Part shown: piece after piece, positions 21,917-29,900 of the stretch
Layout of the letters: each line of letters starts with the position of its first letter
Numbering within the stretch: the stretch's first letter is position 1
Origin: an uncultured Eubacteriales bacterium
GTDB lineage: Bacteria > Bacillota > Clostridia > Oscillospirales > Acutalibacteraceae
Length of the DNA: 37,542 nt
Assembly (NCBI GenBank): GCA_948823415.1
Contig: CAQKRU010000008.1
Location: forward strand, 1-37,542
Direction: 5' to 3'
Notes under the pieces: model-generated
Told to the model about the DNA's origin: nothing
The model's input: only the letters and a program-made list of their open reading frames with translations
Database searches by the model: none
Position numbers and translations under genes: made by a program

Positions 21917-22906
21917 ATGGATGAGAAATATAATCAAGCGATAAAGGCACTGAGCGGCAGCTTGTACATGATTTTGAAAGAGGTACCGGAAGAGATTCAA
22001 AAAAACGTTAGGGAAATCTGTATAAGAACAGAAAAGCCAGTAATCTTTATGTGCACCAACGACTACTTATTTTTGCGAAAAGACGGCAAACTAACGCGAA
22101 ATTTGAATTTGCCACTAAAAATAGCGTCACAAAGGGAGCTAGAAGAGAGCCTAAAGATGATGTGCAAAGATTCGGTTTATAGCTACACAAACGAGATAAA
22201 GAACGGCTTTTTGACGCTAAAAGGTGGACATAGAGTGGGGCTGTGCGGCACGGCGGTAATGGAGGACGAGAAGATCGTGAATGTGCGGGATATCTCGACC
22301 CTGAGTGTGAGAATCGCGCGGCAGATGAGAAATTCTGCAGACGAGCTGTTGTCGAGCATAAACAATAAATTTAACGGGATAATCCTAGCGGGTATCCCGG
22401 CGAGCGGCAAAACGACCATCCTAAGAGAGCTTGCAAGAAAACTTTCGCTGCTGGGAGAAAAAGTCAGTGTAATAGACGAGCGCAACGAGTTTTCGGGCAC
22501 ATATGCGGGCCTGGCGCAAAACGACCTGGGGTTCTGCGATATTTTAAACGGTTACCCCAAGGCCGAAGGTCTAACGCAAGCCATCCGGACGCTCTCGCCG
22601 AATGTTATAGTCTGCGACGAAATAGGCACAGAAAGGGACATCCAGGCAATAAGACAAGCTGTGCACGCCGGAGTTAAGCTGATAGTCAGTATGCACGCGG
22701 GCAGCATCGATGATTTTTCTAGGAGAAAGCAGTGCATGGACATCCTGAATACCGAAGCGTTCGATGTTTTGGCCATGATGTGGGGCCGAACCAAGCCTGG
22801 AGTCATATCGCAGATATACAAAGTGGGTGCAAACGTTGATAAAACTGATAGGTTCGCTCTTGTTAATAGCGTCGTCAACAGCGCTGGGGTATGCGACATC
22901 GCGTAA
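21917..22906 (+). CDS. spoIIIAA: stage III sporulation protein AA (secretion-type ATPase)
   Basis: 329 aa. A type II/IV-secretion-like ATPase that energises the SpoIIIA-SpoIIQ feeding-tube channel on the mother-cell side. It shows the family's central segment GLCGTAVM, Walker A GIPASGKTT (159-167), IDERNEFSG, LNGYPKAEG, Walker B VIVCDEIG, and the arginine-rich HAGVKLIVSMHAG. AAGGAGG is at 21902-21908. It opens an eight-gene operon with tight spacing. A sigma-E promoter is expected from B. subtilis; only a weak CATATTAT -10-like element at 21888-21895 was seen. Confidence 0.95.
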   Translation: MDEKYNQAIKALSGSLYMILKEVPEEIQKNVREICIRTEKPVIFMCTNDYLFLRKDGKLTRNLNLPLKIASQRELEESLKMMCKDSVYSYTNEIKNGFLTLKGGHRVGLCGTAVMEDEKIVNVRDISTLSVRIARQMRNSADELLSSINNKFNGIILAGIPASGKTTILRELARKLSLLGEKVSVIDERNEFSGTYAGLAQNDLGFCDILNGYPKAEGLTQAIRTLSPNVIVCDEIGTERDIQAIRQAVHAGVKLIVSMHAGSIDDFSRRKQCMDILNTEAFDVLAMMWGRTKPGVISQIYKVGANVDKTDRFALVNSVVNSAGVCDIA

Positions 22907-23345
22907 ACTCGGTTTGCGAGTAAGATTTTTGCAGCAGTACCTGCAGTTTGTAAGCTACATAAGCACAGAAATCCGCTATACGCAGCGGGTTTTGAGCGAA
23001 ATCATAAATAGTTATAGCGACACGAAGGGCGAGATTTCGGGATTTTTGATCCAGGTGAAGGAAAATTTAAAGTCAGAAGAGGGTTTTGTAAAGGCGTGGC
23101 AAGACGCGGCAGAGAGCTCGGCAAACGCCTATGGATTGCGAAAACCAGAAAAAGAGTTGATAAGCAAATTTGGCAAAGAGCTTGGTACTACGGACGTCAG
23201 AGGACAAATCTCGCTGTGTGAACTGAACCAAAAGCTCATTGGAGCGGCGCTAGAAGTTGCAAAAGAGGAGAAAGAAAAAAAGAGCAAACTCTATTTAATG
23301 CTGGGTGTATCGGCAGGGATAAGCATCGCGATAATTCTATTATAG
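22836..23345 (+). CDS. spoIIIAB: stage III sporulation protein AB
   Basis: 169 aa. Channel-complex membrane protein with GspF-like character. It starts with a membrane helix (IKLIGSLLLIASSTALGY) and ends with another (LMLGVSAGISIAIILL); between are helices with YISTEIRYTQRVLSEII, typical of SpoIIIAB. TTG 22836 aligns with the usual M-x-K-L-x-G start of the family and follows a GTGGGTG stretch; GTG 22827 is an alternative. Either way it overlaps the end of spoIIIAA by about 70-80 bases in another frame, implying coupled translation. Confidence 0.9.
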   Translation: MIKLIGSLLLIASSTALGYATSRKLGLRVRFLQQYLQFVSYISTEIRYTQRVLSEIINSYSDTKGEISGFLIQVKENLKSEEGFVKAWQDAAESSANAYGLRKPEKELISKFGKELGTTDVRGQISLCELNQKLIGAALEVAKEEKEKKSKLYLMLGVSAGISIAIILL

Positions 23346-23408
23346 AAAATAACAGTACAAAAACACCGGCAAAACCACAAAGTTAGAAGCGGAGGAAGCG
23401 CAAAAGCA

Positions 23409-23606
23409 ATGATGGACATAGATTTAATCTTCAAAATAGCGGCAATAGGGATAATCGTGGCGGTGCTCAACCAAGTGCTGATCAGGTCGGGCAGAGAAGA
23501 ACAAGCCATGATGACGACTCTAGCGGGGCTCATAGTGGTTCTGATGATGGTGGTAAAAGAAATAGACGTGCTTTTTCGCACAATAAAGTCGATTTTTGGG
23601 CTGTAG
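23409..23606 (+). CDS. spoIIIAC: stage III sporulation protein AC
   Basis: 65 aa, normal size. Small membrane protein with two hydrophobic helices (LIFKIAAIGIIVAVLNQVLI and TTLAGLIVVLMMVV), conserved GREEQA between, ending VLFRTIKSIFGL. GGAGG sits at 23391-23395; two adjacent ATG codons (23409, 23412) are possible starts. Thought to form the membrane platform of the SpoIIIA channel with AD and AE. Confidence 0.92.
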   Translation: MMDIDLIFKIAAIGIIVAVLNQVLIRSGREEQAMMTTLAGLIVVLMMVVKEIDVLFRTIKSIFGL

Positions 23607-23609
23607 CCA

Positions 23610-23999
23610 ATGAACATAGCAGGCCTAATCGCGATATCGCTGATAGCCACGGCCATATCGGTGATGATAAAAAAATACAACCCGGAGTACTCCATCTTCG
23701 TGAGCGTAATGGCGGGCGTCTTCGTACTGTGCACGATTTTATCGGAGCTCACGCCGTCGATCCAGAAGATAAACGAGCTGATATCGACTAGCGGAATTTC
23801 TAGCGATAACGCCAAAATCCTCTTCAAGACGCTTGGCATATGCTTTTTGGCGCAGTTCGCAGCGGACTCTTGCAACGACGCCGGCGAAACGGCCCTAGCC
23901 TCAAAAATAGAGCTGGCGAGCAAAGTGCTGATAATCGGCATGACGCTGCCGTTGTTTGAGCAAGTCATAAAAATCGTAACGAGTCTTTTGGGTGGTTAA
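23610..23999 (+). CDS. spoIIIAD: stage III sporulation protein AD
   Basis: 129 aa, all membrane-like, with KKYNPEYSIFVSVMAGVFVL near the start, LGICFLAQFAADSCNDAGE in the middle (a strongly conserved SpoIIIAD segment) and a hydrophobic end. Starts three bases after spoIIIAC with no strong site, so it is likely coupled. Confidence 0.93.
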   Translation: MNIAGLIAISLIATAISVMIKKYNPEYSIFVSVMAGVFVLCTILSELTPSIQKINELISTSGISSDNAKILFKTLGICFLAQFAADSCNDAGETALASKIELASKVLIIGMTLPLFEQVIKIVTSLLGG

Positions 24000-24000
24000 A

Positions 24001-25164
24001 GTGAACGGAAAGAAGATATTTTGGGGATTTATGCTGTTTTTGAGCGTGCTAGAGGGCATTCCAGCGGCAGCAGAGGCGGAGAATGCAGATGGCGCCTACA
24101 ACCAAGAGGTCTACAAGGAGCAGTACGATAATAGCGGAGCGGAAAGACTGTTTGAAGAGCTGCCCGGGGAGGCCAAGAAATCGCTCGAGGGAATGGGTGT
24201 AAACGGAGCGGATTTTAACAAAATCATAGATATAAAGCCAGAAGCGGTGCTAGAGAACATTTTAGCAACAGCCAAAAAGAGCCTCCCGGCGCCGCTGAGG
24301 GCAATCAGCATGATCTTGGCGATAACGCTTTTGAACGCGATTTTAACCGCACTCAAAATTTCCATAGGAGAAAAATCGCTGGCCGCAACACTGGGCGTCG
24401 TGAGCACCCTGTGCGTCTGCATGATAATAGTGACGCCAATCGTGGGATTCATTGGACGAGTTGCCGCAATAATAAAGGGCGGAGCGGGGTTCCTATTTTG
24501 TTACATACCGATAATGGTGGGAGTTATGGTAGCCTCGGGGCAAGCGATCTCGTCGGTCGCGTTCAGCTCTTTGATGGTAACTCTGGGCGACGTCATCACG
24601 CAGCTCTCGGCCAACTTTTTAGTCCCGCTGCTGAACATGTTTTTAACCGTCAGCGTAGTTTGCGCCATTTCGCCAAGATTCAACTTTTCTGGGCTGTGCG
24701 GGCTGTTTTCAAAGGTCACAAAATGGGTGCTGGGCTTTACCATGACGATATTCTCGGGCATCCTGACGACAAAAAGCATAATAGGGGCCGCGGCAGACAG
24801 CGTAAACAGCAAAACCATGAAGTTTGTGCTGAGCAGCTTTGTTCCGATAGTTGGCAGCGCGCTAGGGGACGCATTTTTAACAGTGCAGGGCTGCGTCAAA
24901 ATTTTAAAATCGGGGATCGGAGCGTTTTTCATCATAGCGGTGGGATTCATCTTTCTGCCGGCGGTTGTAGAGTGCATTGCGTGGTCGTTTGCGATTAACC
25001 TCTGCGCCGTGGCGGGAGACATCTTTGAGCTGCCAAATGTCTCAACGCTGCTAAAGAACATCGGCAAAGTCGTGAGTACGCTAATGGCGGTGGTCTTGTG
25101 CATCATGACGATTTTGATAATCTCGACAGTGCTGGTTTTGAGCATAGGTGGTGGTGGCAATTGA
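24001..25164 (+). CDS. spoIIIAE: stage III sporulation protein AE
   Basis: 387 aa from GTG 24001, which has GGTGG five bases upstream; GTG 23992 is an alternative inside spoIIIAD. It has a signal-like N-terminus ending near PAAAEA, an external acidic segment, then seven or so membrane helices. Conserved stretches include GFLFCYIPIMVGVM-like and KSIIGAAADSVNSKTMKFVL, with FVPIVGSALGDAF after it. Polytopic core of the SpoIIIA complex. Its stop overlaps the next start (TTGA). Confidence 0.94.
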   Translation: MNGKKIFWGFMLFLSVLEGIPAAAEAENADGAYNQEVYKEQYDNSGAERLFEELPGEAKKSLEGMGVNGADFNKIIDIKPEAVLENILATAKKSLPAPLRAISMILAITLLNAILTALKISIGEKSLAATLGVVSTLCVCMIIVTPIVGFIGRVAAIIKGGAGFLFCYIPIMVGVMVASGQAISSVAFSSLMVTLGDVITQLSANFLVPLLNMFLTVSVVCAISPRFNFSGLCGLFSKVTKWVLGFTMTIFSGILTTKSIIGAAADSVNSKTMKFVLSSFVPIVGSALGDAFLTVQGCVKILKSGIGAFFIIAVGFIFLPAVVECIAWSFAINLCAVAGDIFELPNVSTLLKNIGKVVSTLMAVVLCIMTILIISTVLVLSIGGGGN

Positions 25165-25640
25165 ACGCGATAAAAGCCTGGATAACGACGATCTGCCTGA
25201 CTTCGGTGGTGTGCACGATAATAGAAATATTGTTTCCAAAGGGGAACATGGAGAAAATTTTTCGAATAGTTTTGGGGATCTTCATGCTAAGCGCCCTAGT
25301 AGTCCCGCTAAAGAGTGGTTTATCAAAAATTAATTTTAACGCCAAAATGCCCGAAACATCGGTAAAAGAAAAGAGTAAACTAAAAGAAACAATAAACGAT
25401 CAGACCAAGAGCATGGTGCAAAAAAATTTAAAAGCAACAATCAAAGAAATTTTGAAATCAAAGAGTGTTAAACCAGAAAAAATTAACATAATTATGGATA
25501 CAAGCAAGGATAATTGCATATCAATTAAAAACGTAGAAGTTTTTTTGGCAAGAGGTGATAAACTCAAAAAGGACGCGATAAAAAATGAGCTAGAAAAAAG
25601 GCTAGAGTTAAAAGCGGATGTTGTCGTTGGGAGTGACTAG
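25161..25640 (+). CDS. spoIIIAF: stage III sporulation protein AF
   Basis: 159 aa. TTG 25161 overlaps the spoIIIAE stop and follows a GGTGGTGGTGG stretch. Two membrane helices at the N-terminus flank FPKGNMEKIFR, the family's hallmark, followed by a lysine-rich soluble ring-building-like domain (KPEKINIIMD). Starting further upstream would only read the other frame of spoIIIAE. Confidence 0.9.
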   Translation: MNAIKAWITTICLTSVVCTIIEILFPKGNMEKIFRIVLGIFMLSALVVPLKSGLSKINFNAKMPETSVKEKSKLKETINDQTKSMVQKNLKATIKEILKSKSVKPEKINIIMDTSKDNCISIKNVEVFLARGDKLKKDAIKNELEKRLELKADVVVGSD

Positions 25641-25647
25641 GATTTTA

Positions 25648-26217
25648 ATGATTGCGGAAGATAAAAGTAAAAAAGTAAAAGAATTTTTGCTTAAAGATAA
25701 ATTCAGAAAAATAATAGTAATAGCGGGAGTTTTGGGGATTGCGTTAATATTTTTTTCGGGATATTTAAAAAGTAGCAGCAAAAAAAGAGAAAAAGAAGAA
25801 TCAGCACAGCAAAATAGCACTCAGCAGTATGTGAGCAAACTAGAAAGCAGTTTAAAAGAAATGATCTCGAGCATAAAGGGAGCCGGCAATACAAAGGTCT
25901 TGGTAACGCTAGAGAGCACCGAAGAGACCGTCTATGCAACAGAGGAAAAAAAGAACAAAGAGGCAACAGAAGACAAAACAACCGACGGTCAAACGAGCAA
26001 AAAAAGGGAGAGTGACGATTGTGAGAAAAAATACATAACAATAAAAGATGCCGACGGAACAGAACGAGCGCTATCGGTAACACAAATACAGCCAACGATA
26101 AAAGGCGTAGTGGTGGTGTGCGAAGGCGGAAATCAGCCAGAAGTGCAGCAAAAAATAACAGATGCAGTAAAAACCGCATTAAATATTACATCAAAAAAAG
26201 TTTATGTGACAAAGTAA
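25648..26217 (+). CDS. spoIIIAG: stage III sporulation protein AG
   Basis: 189 aa from ATG 25648; GTG 25633, overlapping spoIIIAF and close to TTGGGA, is an equally possible start. Short cytosolic N-terminus, one membrane helix (IIVIAGVLGIALIFFSGYL), then a domain with SIKGAGNTKVLVTLES and IKGVVVVCEGG, the ring-building fold that makes the large SpoIIIAG ring. The inserted lysine/glutamate-rich stretch is a normal feature of the family. Confidence 0.93.
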   Translation: MIAEDKSKKVKEFLLKDKFRKIIVIAGVLGIALIFFSGYLKSSSKKREKEESAQQNSTQQYVSKLESSLKEMISSIKGAGNTKVLVTLESTEETVYATEEKKNKEATEDKTTDGQTSKKRESDDCEKKYITIKDADGTERALSVTQIQPTIKGVVVVCEGGNQPEVQQKITDAVKTALNITSKKVYVTK

Positions 26218-26243
26218 ACAATCAAAATTTTAGGAGGAAAAAT

Positions 26244-26831
26244 ATGATGGGTTTTGGAAAAAAACAAATAATCCTAGCGGCATTAGTGATAGCTTTGGGC
26301 ACGGCGGTATATCTTAACTGGCAGCTTTCTTCGGACCAAGGCTTGAGCGATGATAATTCGATAATCTCGACAAAGGAGTTGGGTGAAGCGCAGTTTGTAA
26401 ACAACACCCCAACGCCGGAGAATAGCGAAGAAAACAAGGACGGCAACGACAAAGAGAATAAAGATAAACCCAAAAGTTCTTCGGAGTATTTTTCTAGAGC
26501 GAAAAGCGCGCGGCAGAAGGCAAGAGAAGAGGCGACTGAGGTGATAAAAGAAACGTTAGAGAACGCAAAATCTTCGGAGCAAGCAAAGGCCGAGTCGGTA
26601 AAGCAGGCGGCAGAAATAGCCAAGAACATAGAAAAAGAGTCGAACATAGAGAACTTAATAAAGGCAAAAGGCGTTGCAGACTGCCTGGCGTTCATTCAAA
26701 ACGACGAATGCAGCGTTGTGGTGGGTGGCACAGAAGCTTTAAACGAGAACCTGGCCGTGGTGATAAAGGATATCGTGGCCGGCCAAGGCGGCATCGCCCC
26801 GGACAAAATAAAGATCGTGGAAGCAAAATAG
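26244..26831 (+). CDS. spoIIIAH: stage III sporulation protein AH
   Basis: 195 aa. TAGGAGGA lies six bases before ATG 26244. One membrane helix (QIILAALVIALGTAVYLNW), a long disordered and then helical acidic/lysine-rich linker, and a C-terminal ring-building domain with AKGVADCLAFIQNDECSVVV, similar to YscJ-type rings. In B. subtilis it binds forespore SpoIIQ across the intermembrane space. Last gene of the operon. Confidence 0.93.
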   Translation: MMGFGKKQIILAALVIALGTAVYLNWQLSSDQGLSDDNSIISTKELGEAQFVNNTPTPENSEENKDGNDKENKDKPKSSSEYFSRAKSARQKAREEATEVIKETLENAKSSEQAKAESVKQAAEIAKNIEKESNIENLIKAKGVADCLAFIQNDECSVVVGGTEALNENLAVVIKDIVAGQGGIAPDKIKIVEAK

Positions 26832-26833
26832 GC

Positions 26834-26861
26834 TTGAAAAATTCTCGCACTATGGTATAAT
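26834..26861 (+). promoter_or_regulatory. extended -10 promoter upstream of nusB
   Basis: TTGAAA (26834-26839), 16 bases, TATAAT (26856-26861), with TGG directly before the -10 (extended type). Transcription would begin near 26868, about 110 bases upstream of nusB. Confidence 0.65.
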
Positions 26862-26920
26862 GTAGGTGACGTTAAAAACAGTAATTGAACTTTGAATGAT
26901 ATTATACTTGGCGAAACGCG

Positions 26921-26951
26921 GCCCTTTACTTGTTTTTAGTAAGGGGCTTTT
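26921..26951 (+). terminator. intrinsic terminator or attenuator between promoter and nusB
   Basis: GCCCTTTACT (26921-26930) pairs with AGTAAGGGGC (26938-26947) with one G-U, loop TGTTTTT, followed by TTTTGGCTTTTT. It may end the spoIIIA transcript, but it lies downstream of the nusB promoter, so it may also attenuate nusB. Confidence 0.6.
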
Positions 26952-26977
26952 GGCTTTTTGGAGGGCTTTGAAGGTTA

Positions 26978-27394
26978 ATGAACAGACATGAACAGCGAGA
27001 GTTAGTCTTTTTGCTACTCTTTGAAAATAATTTTACCGGGTATTCTTTGGACGAGCTTAGGGAGATTAAGATTCTGGCGGAGGAGCGCTTGCCGGGCGAC
27101 TTTAACGACTTTGTTGTGAGCTACTTTGAGGGGATTTTGGAGAACCTTGCCGAAATAGACGGGCTTATTGAGAAATTCTCGCTAAAGTGGGGCAAAAATA
27201 GGCTCTCGAAGGTCGCGCTGGCAATATTGAGGCTTTCGGTGTACGAGATGCTGCATCGGGAGGACATTCCGACAAATGTTGCGATAAACGAAGCGGTGGA
27301 ACTCTCGAAAAAATATGGAGCCGAGAAGGAACCAGCCTTTATAAATGGGATTCTGGGGGGCATAAACAGAGAGTTGGAGCAGAAAAATGGCTAG
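26978..27394 (+). CDS. nusB: transcription antitermination factor NusB
   Basis: 138 aa. All-helical RNA-binding protein that with NusE (S10) binds boxA in rRNA leaders. Motifs: NRHEQRELVFLLLFE at the N-terminus, LSKVALAILRLSVYEML, DIPTNVAINEAVELSKKYG and AFINGILGGI, all typical. AAGG is just upstream of ATG 26978. It overlaps the next gene by eight bases, and starts a long co-directional group through nadK. Confidence 0.95.
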   Translation: MNRHEQRELVFLLLFENNFTGYSLDELREIKILAEERLPGDFNDFVVSYFEGILENLAEIDGLIEKFSLKWGKNRLSKVALAILRLSVYEMLHREDIPTNVAINEAVELSKKYGAEKEPAFINGILGGINRELEQKNG

Positions 27395-28322
27395 TTTTTT
27401 GGGATTAGACACGAGCAATTATACGACGTCTGTTGCGATTTATGCCTCGGATGGGACGATGAAACAGGCGAAAAAGCTGCTGCCGGTAAAGAGCGGAGAA
27501 ATCGGACTGCGGCAAAACGACGCGGTGTTTCATCACGTGAACAAGTTGCCGGACGTATTTAGAGAGGTCGTTAAGGGTCTGCCTGAAATGCCAGATGCAG
27601 TGGGGGTTTCGGCAAAACCACGAGACGAGGATGGTTCCTACATGCCGTGCTTTACGGTGGGAGCTTCCTTTGGCCGGATGATAGCGCAGCTTTTGAATGT
27701 GCCGTGTTATGAGTTTTCACACCAAGCTGGGCACATCGCGGCGGGGCTTTACTCTGCAGGGAGGCTCGACTTACTTAAGCGAAGATTCTTGGCGTTTCAT
27801 GTTTCTGGCGGTACGACGGAGGCTTTGCTGGTGGCGCCGGACGAAGTTAACGTGATTAAAACGGAGATTGTCGCAAAGACGCTGGACTTGACCGCGGGAC
27901 AGCTTATCGACAGGGTTGGAGTGGATTTGGGACTAAACTTTCCGGCCGGGGGAGAGCTTGAGAAGTTGGCGCTTTGCTGTGATGAAGCCATCAAGGTGAG
28001 GCCCACATTAAAGGGCGCGGACTGCTGCCTGTCGGGCGTTGAGAACTTGTGTGCAATGATGAAGTTAGAACAGCAGAGGGACGAGAAGGTTGCGAGATTT
28101 TGCATAGAGCATGTGGGCGCCACGTTGGAGGCAATGTGCAAAGAGCTTTTGAGGAAATTTGGCGAAATGCCGGTAGTTTTTGTGGGTGGAGTAATGTCAA
28201 ATGCGATCATAAAGCGGAGGTTGAGCTCGTGCTGTGATGCAGTCTTTGGTAAACCTGAGTTTTCATCCGACAATGCAGCCGGAGTGGCGGTACTCGCGGC
28301 GATAAAGGCGGGAAAATTATGA
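27387..28322 (+). CDS. Kae1/TsaD-like paralogue (ASKHA fold)
   Basis: 311 aa. Opens with the ASKHA phosphate-1 motif FLGLDTSNYTTSVAIY and has SHQAGHIAAGL with the paired histidines (H112, H116) that bind metal in Kae1/TsaD, FHVSGGTTEAL, and a closing FVGGVMSNAIIK plus SSDNAAGVAVLA. TsaD proper makes the t6A tRNA modification; this protein diverges in other segments and sits between nusB and xseA, a position typical of a second, clostridial Kae1-like paralogue of unknown role. Whether it is the only TsaD in the genome cannot be told here. It overlaps both neighbours. Confidence 0.82.
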   Translation: MASFLGLDTSNYTTSVAIYASDGTMKQAKKLLPVKSGEIGLRQNDAVFHHVNKLPDVFREVVKGLPEMPDAVGVSAKPRDEDGSYMPCFTVGASFGRMIAQLLNVPCYEFSHQAGHIAAGLYSAGRLDLLKRRFLAFHVSGGTTEALLVAPDEVNVIKTEIVAKTLDLTAGQLIDRVGVDLGLNFPAGGELEKLALCCDEAIKVRPTLKGADCCLSGVENLCAMMKLEQQRDEKVARFCIEHVGATLEAMCKELLRKFGEMPVVFVGGVMSNAIIKRRLSSCCDAVFGKPEFSSDNAAGVAVLAAIKAGKL

Positions 28323-29560
28323 TGAACATGAATGTACTGACGGTTTCGCAGCTTAATTTTTACGTTAAGTCGCTTGTTGACGCGGACGCGAACCTGGAGA
28401 ATGTCTTTTTGACGGGCGAAATCTCGAATTTCACGGATCATTACCAGTCGGGACACTTTTATTTTTCGCTGAAGGACGACAAAAGCGTGGTGCGGGCGGT
28501 GATGTTTGCTGCATTTGCAAGGCGGATTCGCTTTCGGCCGCAGAACGGGACGAAGGTGATTGTGCGCGGAAAAGTCGGAGTGTACGAAGCGTCGGGGGTT
28601 TATCAGGTTTACGTGGAGGACATGCAGCCGGACGGGGTTGGCGCGTTGAGTTTGGCCTTTGAGCAGCTAAAAATCAAGCTTGCGAAAGAGGGCTTGTTTG
28701 ATGAAAAGAACAAAAAGGCGTTGCCGCGGTGTCCGCAAAGGGTAGGAGTGATAACATCCGAGACGGGAGCGGTGTTTTGGGATATTCAAAACGTGATGAA
28801 GCGCAGATTTCCGCTGGCGGAGATCGTTTTTTACCCGGTTTTGGTGCAGGGAGATGGTGCCGCGGAGCAAATCGTGCAGGCGATAAAGCGGTTTAACGAC
28901 GAGGACTTGTGCGACGTTCTAATTGTGGCGCGAGGCGGCGGGGCTGTTGAGGATTTGTGGGCGTTTAACAATGAGGGCTTGGTGCGAAGCATTGCTGGGT
29001 CGAAAATCCCGATAGTTTCTGCAGTTGGGCACGAGACGGACTTCACACTTTGCGATTTTGCGGCCGATCTAAGGGCTCCAACACCTTCTGCGGCGGCGGA
29101 GCTGGTGGTGCCGGACGCGCAAAAGCTTATTTCGGATATAGAATATTGGGCTTCTTACATGAAATCCCTGATGCAGTACCGGGTGGGAGACTATCGCAAG
29201 AGGCTAGATGGCTTGGCGAAGCAGGGCGCGCTCAGCAGTCCAAACAGGGCGCTTAATGACAGAAAGATTGCTCTGGATGCCTTGCTGATGGCGCTGAAGC
29301 TGAATTTTAAGGAGATTATTTCTAGCAGCAAAGAAGGATTTTTTTTGGCGGTTAGCAAGCTGGAGGCTCTCAGCCCGCTTAAGCTGCTTAGCTCGGGGTA
29401 CTGCGTGGCGGTCGATGGCGCAAATAGGGTGATTTCTTGCTTAGACCAAGTTGAAAAAGGCGACAAAATCAGCGTTATTGTGTCGGACGGCAAGGTGGAG
29501 TGCGATGTTACCGGGGTTTGTTTTGGAGGTGAAGGTGATGGCAAAGGGCAAATCGTTTGA
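28319..29560 (+). CDS. xseA: exodeoxyribonuclease VII large subunit
   Basis: 413 aa. Catalytic subunit of a single-strand-specific exonuclease. N-terminal OB fold (VSQLNFYVKSLV to YVEDMQPDG), then the catalytic core with VGVITSETGAVFWDI, VARGGGAVEDLWAFN, SAVGHETDFTLCDFAADLRAPTP (in pieces conserved across XseA), a coiled-coil arm, and the terminal LSSGYCVA segment. Start ATG 28319 overlaps the previous stop (ATGA). The 3' end overlaps xseB. Confidence 0.96.
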   Translation: MMNMNVLTVSQLNFYVKSLVDADANLENVFLTGEISNFTDHYQSGHFYFSLKDDKSVVRAVMFAAFARRIRFRPQNGTKVIVRGKVGVYEASGVYQVYVEDMQPDGVGALSLAFEQLKIKLAKEGLFDEKNKKALPRCPQRVGVITSETGAVFWDIQNVMKRRFPLAEIVFYPVLVQGDGAAEQIVQAIKRFNDEDLCDVLIVARGGGAVEDLWAFNNEGLVRSIAGSKIPIVSAVGHETDFTLCDFAADLRAPTPSAAAELVVPDAQKLISDIEYWASYMKSLMQYRVGDYRKRLDGLAKQGALSSPNRALNDRKIALDALLMALKLNFKEIISSSKEGFFLAVSKLEALSPLKLLSSGYCVAVDGANRVISCLDQVEKGDKISVIVSDGKVECDVTGVCFGGEGDGKGQIV

Positions 29561-29765
29561 AGCAGAGCTGGAAAAACTGCAAGAAATCGTGGCAAAGCTG
29601 GAAGGCGGCGCGGCATCTTTGGAGGACTCGCTAAAATTATTCGAGGAGGGCACAAAAATAGCGAAATTTTGCTACAATGTTCTGGACACAGCCGAACAGA
29701 AAATAACGGATTTATCTAAGTCCAACGCGGAATCAGAGAAAAAGCCAAGCACGAAAAAGGCATAG
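29538..29765 (+). CDS. xseB: exodeoxyribonuclease VII small subunit
   Basis: 75 aa, usual size. Helical partner of XseA with the family core SFEAELEKLQEIVAKLEGG followed by SLEDSLKLFEEGTKIAKFC. ATG 29538 has GGAGG and AAGGTG upstream and lies inside the end of xseA (23-base overlap). The ispA gene that commonly follows xseB is absent. Confidence 0.94.
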   Translation: MAKGKSFEAELEKLQEIVAKLEGGAASLEDSLKLFEEGTKIAKFCYNVLDTAEQKITDLSKSNAESEKKPSTKKA

Positions 29766-29840
29766 CGACGAGGACTTACAGCAAATTTAAACTTCATATT
29801 GTAATAAAAAGCCTTAATAAAGCCCGAAATAACGCGGCGC

Positions 29841-29869
29841 TTGCTTGTTGGGCGCTTTTGTGATATAAT
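29841..29869 (+). promoter_or_regulatory. extended -10 promoter for dxs
   Basis: TTGCTT (29841-29846), 17 bases, TATAAT (29864-29869) preceded by TGA. Thirty-one bases separate it from the dxs ATG. It suggests dxs-tlyA-nadK can be transcribed apart from xse. Confidence 0.6.
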
Positions 29870-29900
29870 TTGAGCCAGGTTATTGTAAGGGTTTGGTGGA

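Noticed and set aside
23291..23968. 225-codon minus-strand open frame across spoIIIAB-AD
   Set aside because: It is antisense to three well-recognised spoIIIA genes and has no start site.
29806..29860. Possible terminator after xseB
   Set aside because: AAGCCC and GGGCGCTT-like stretches do not form a continuous stem, and the region holds the dxs promoter.
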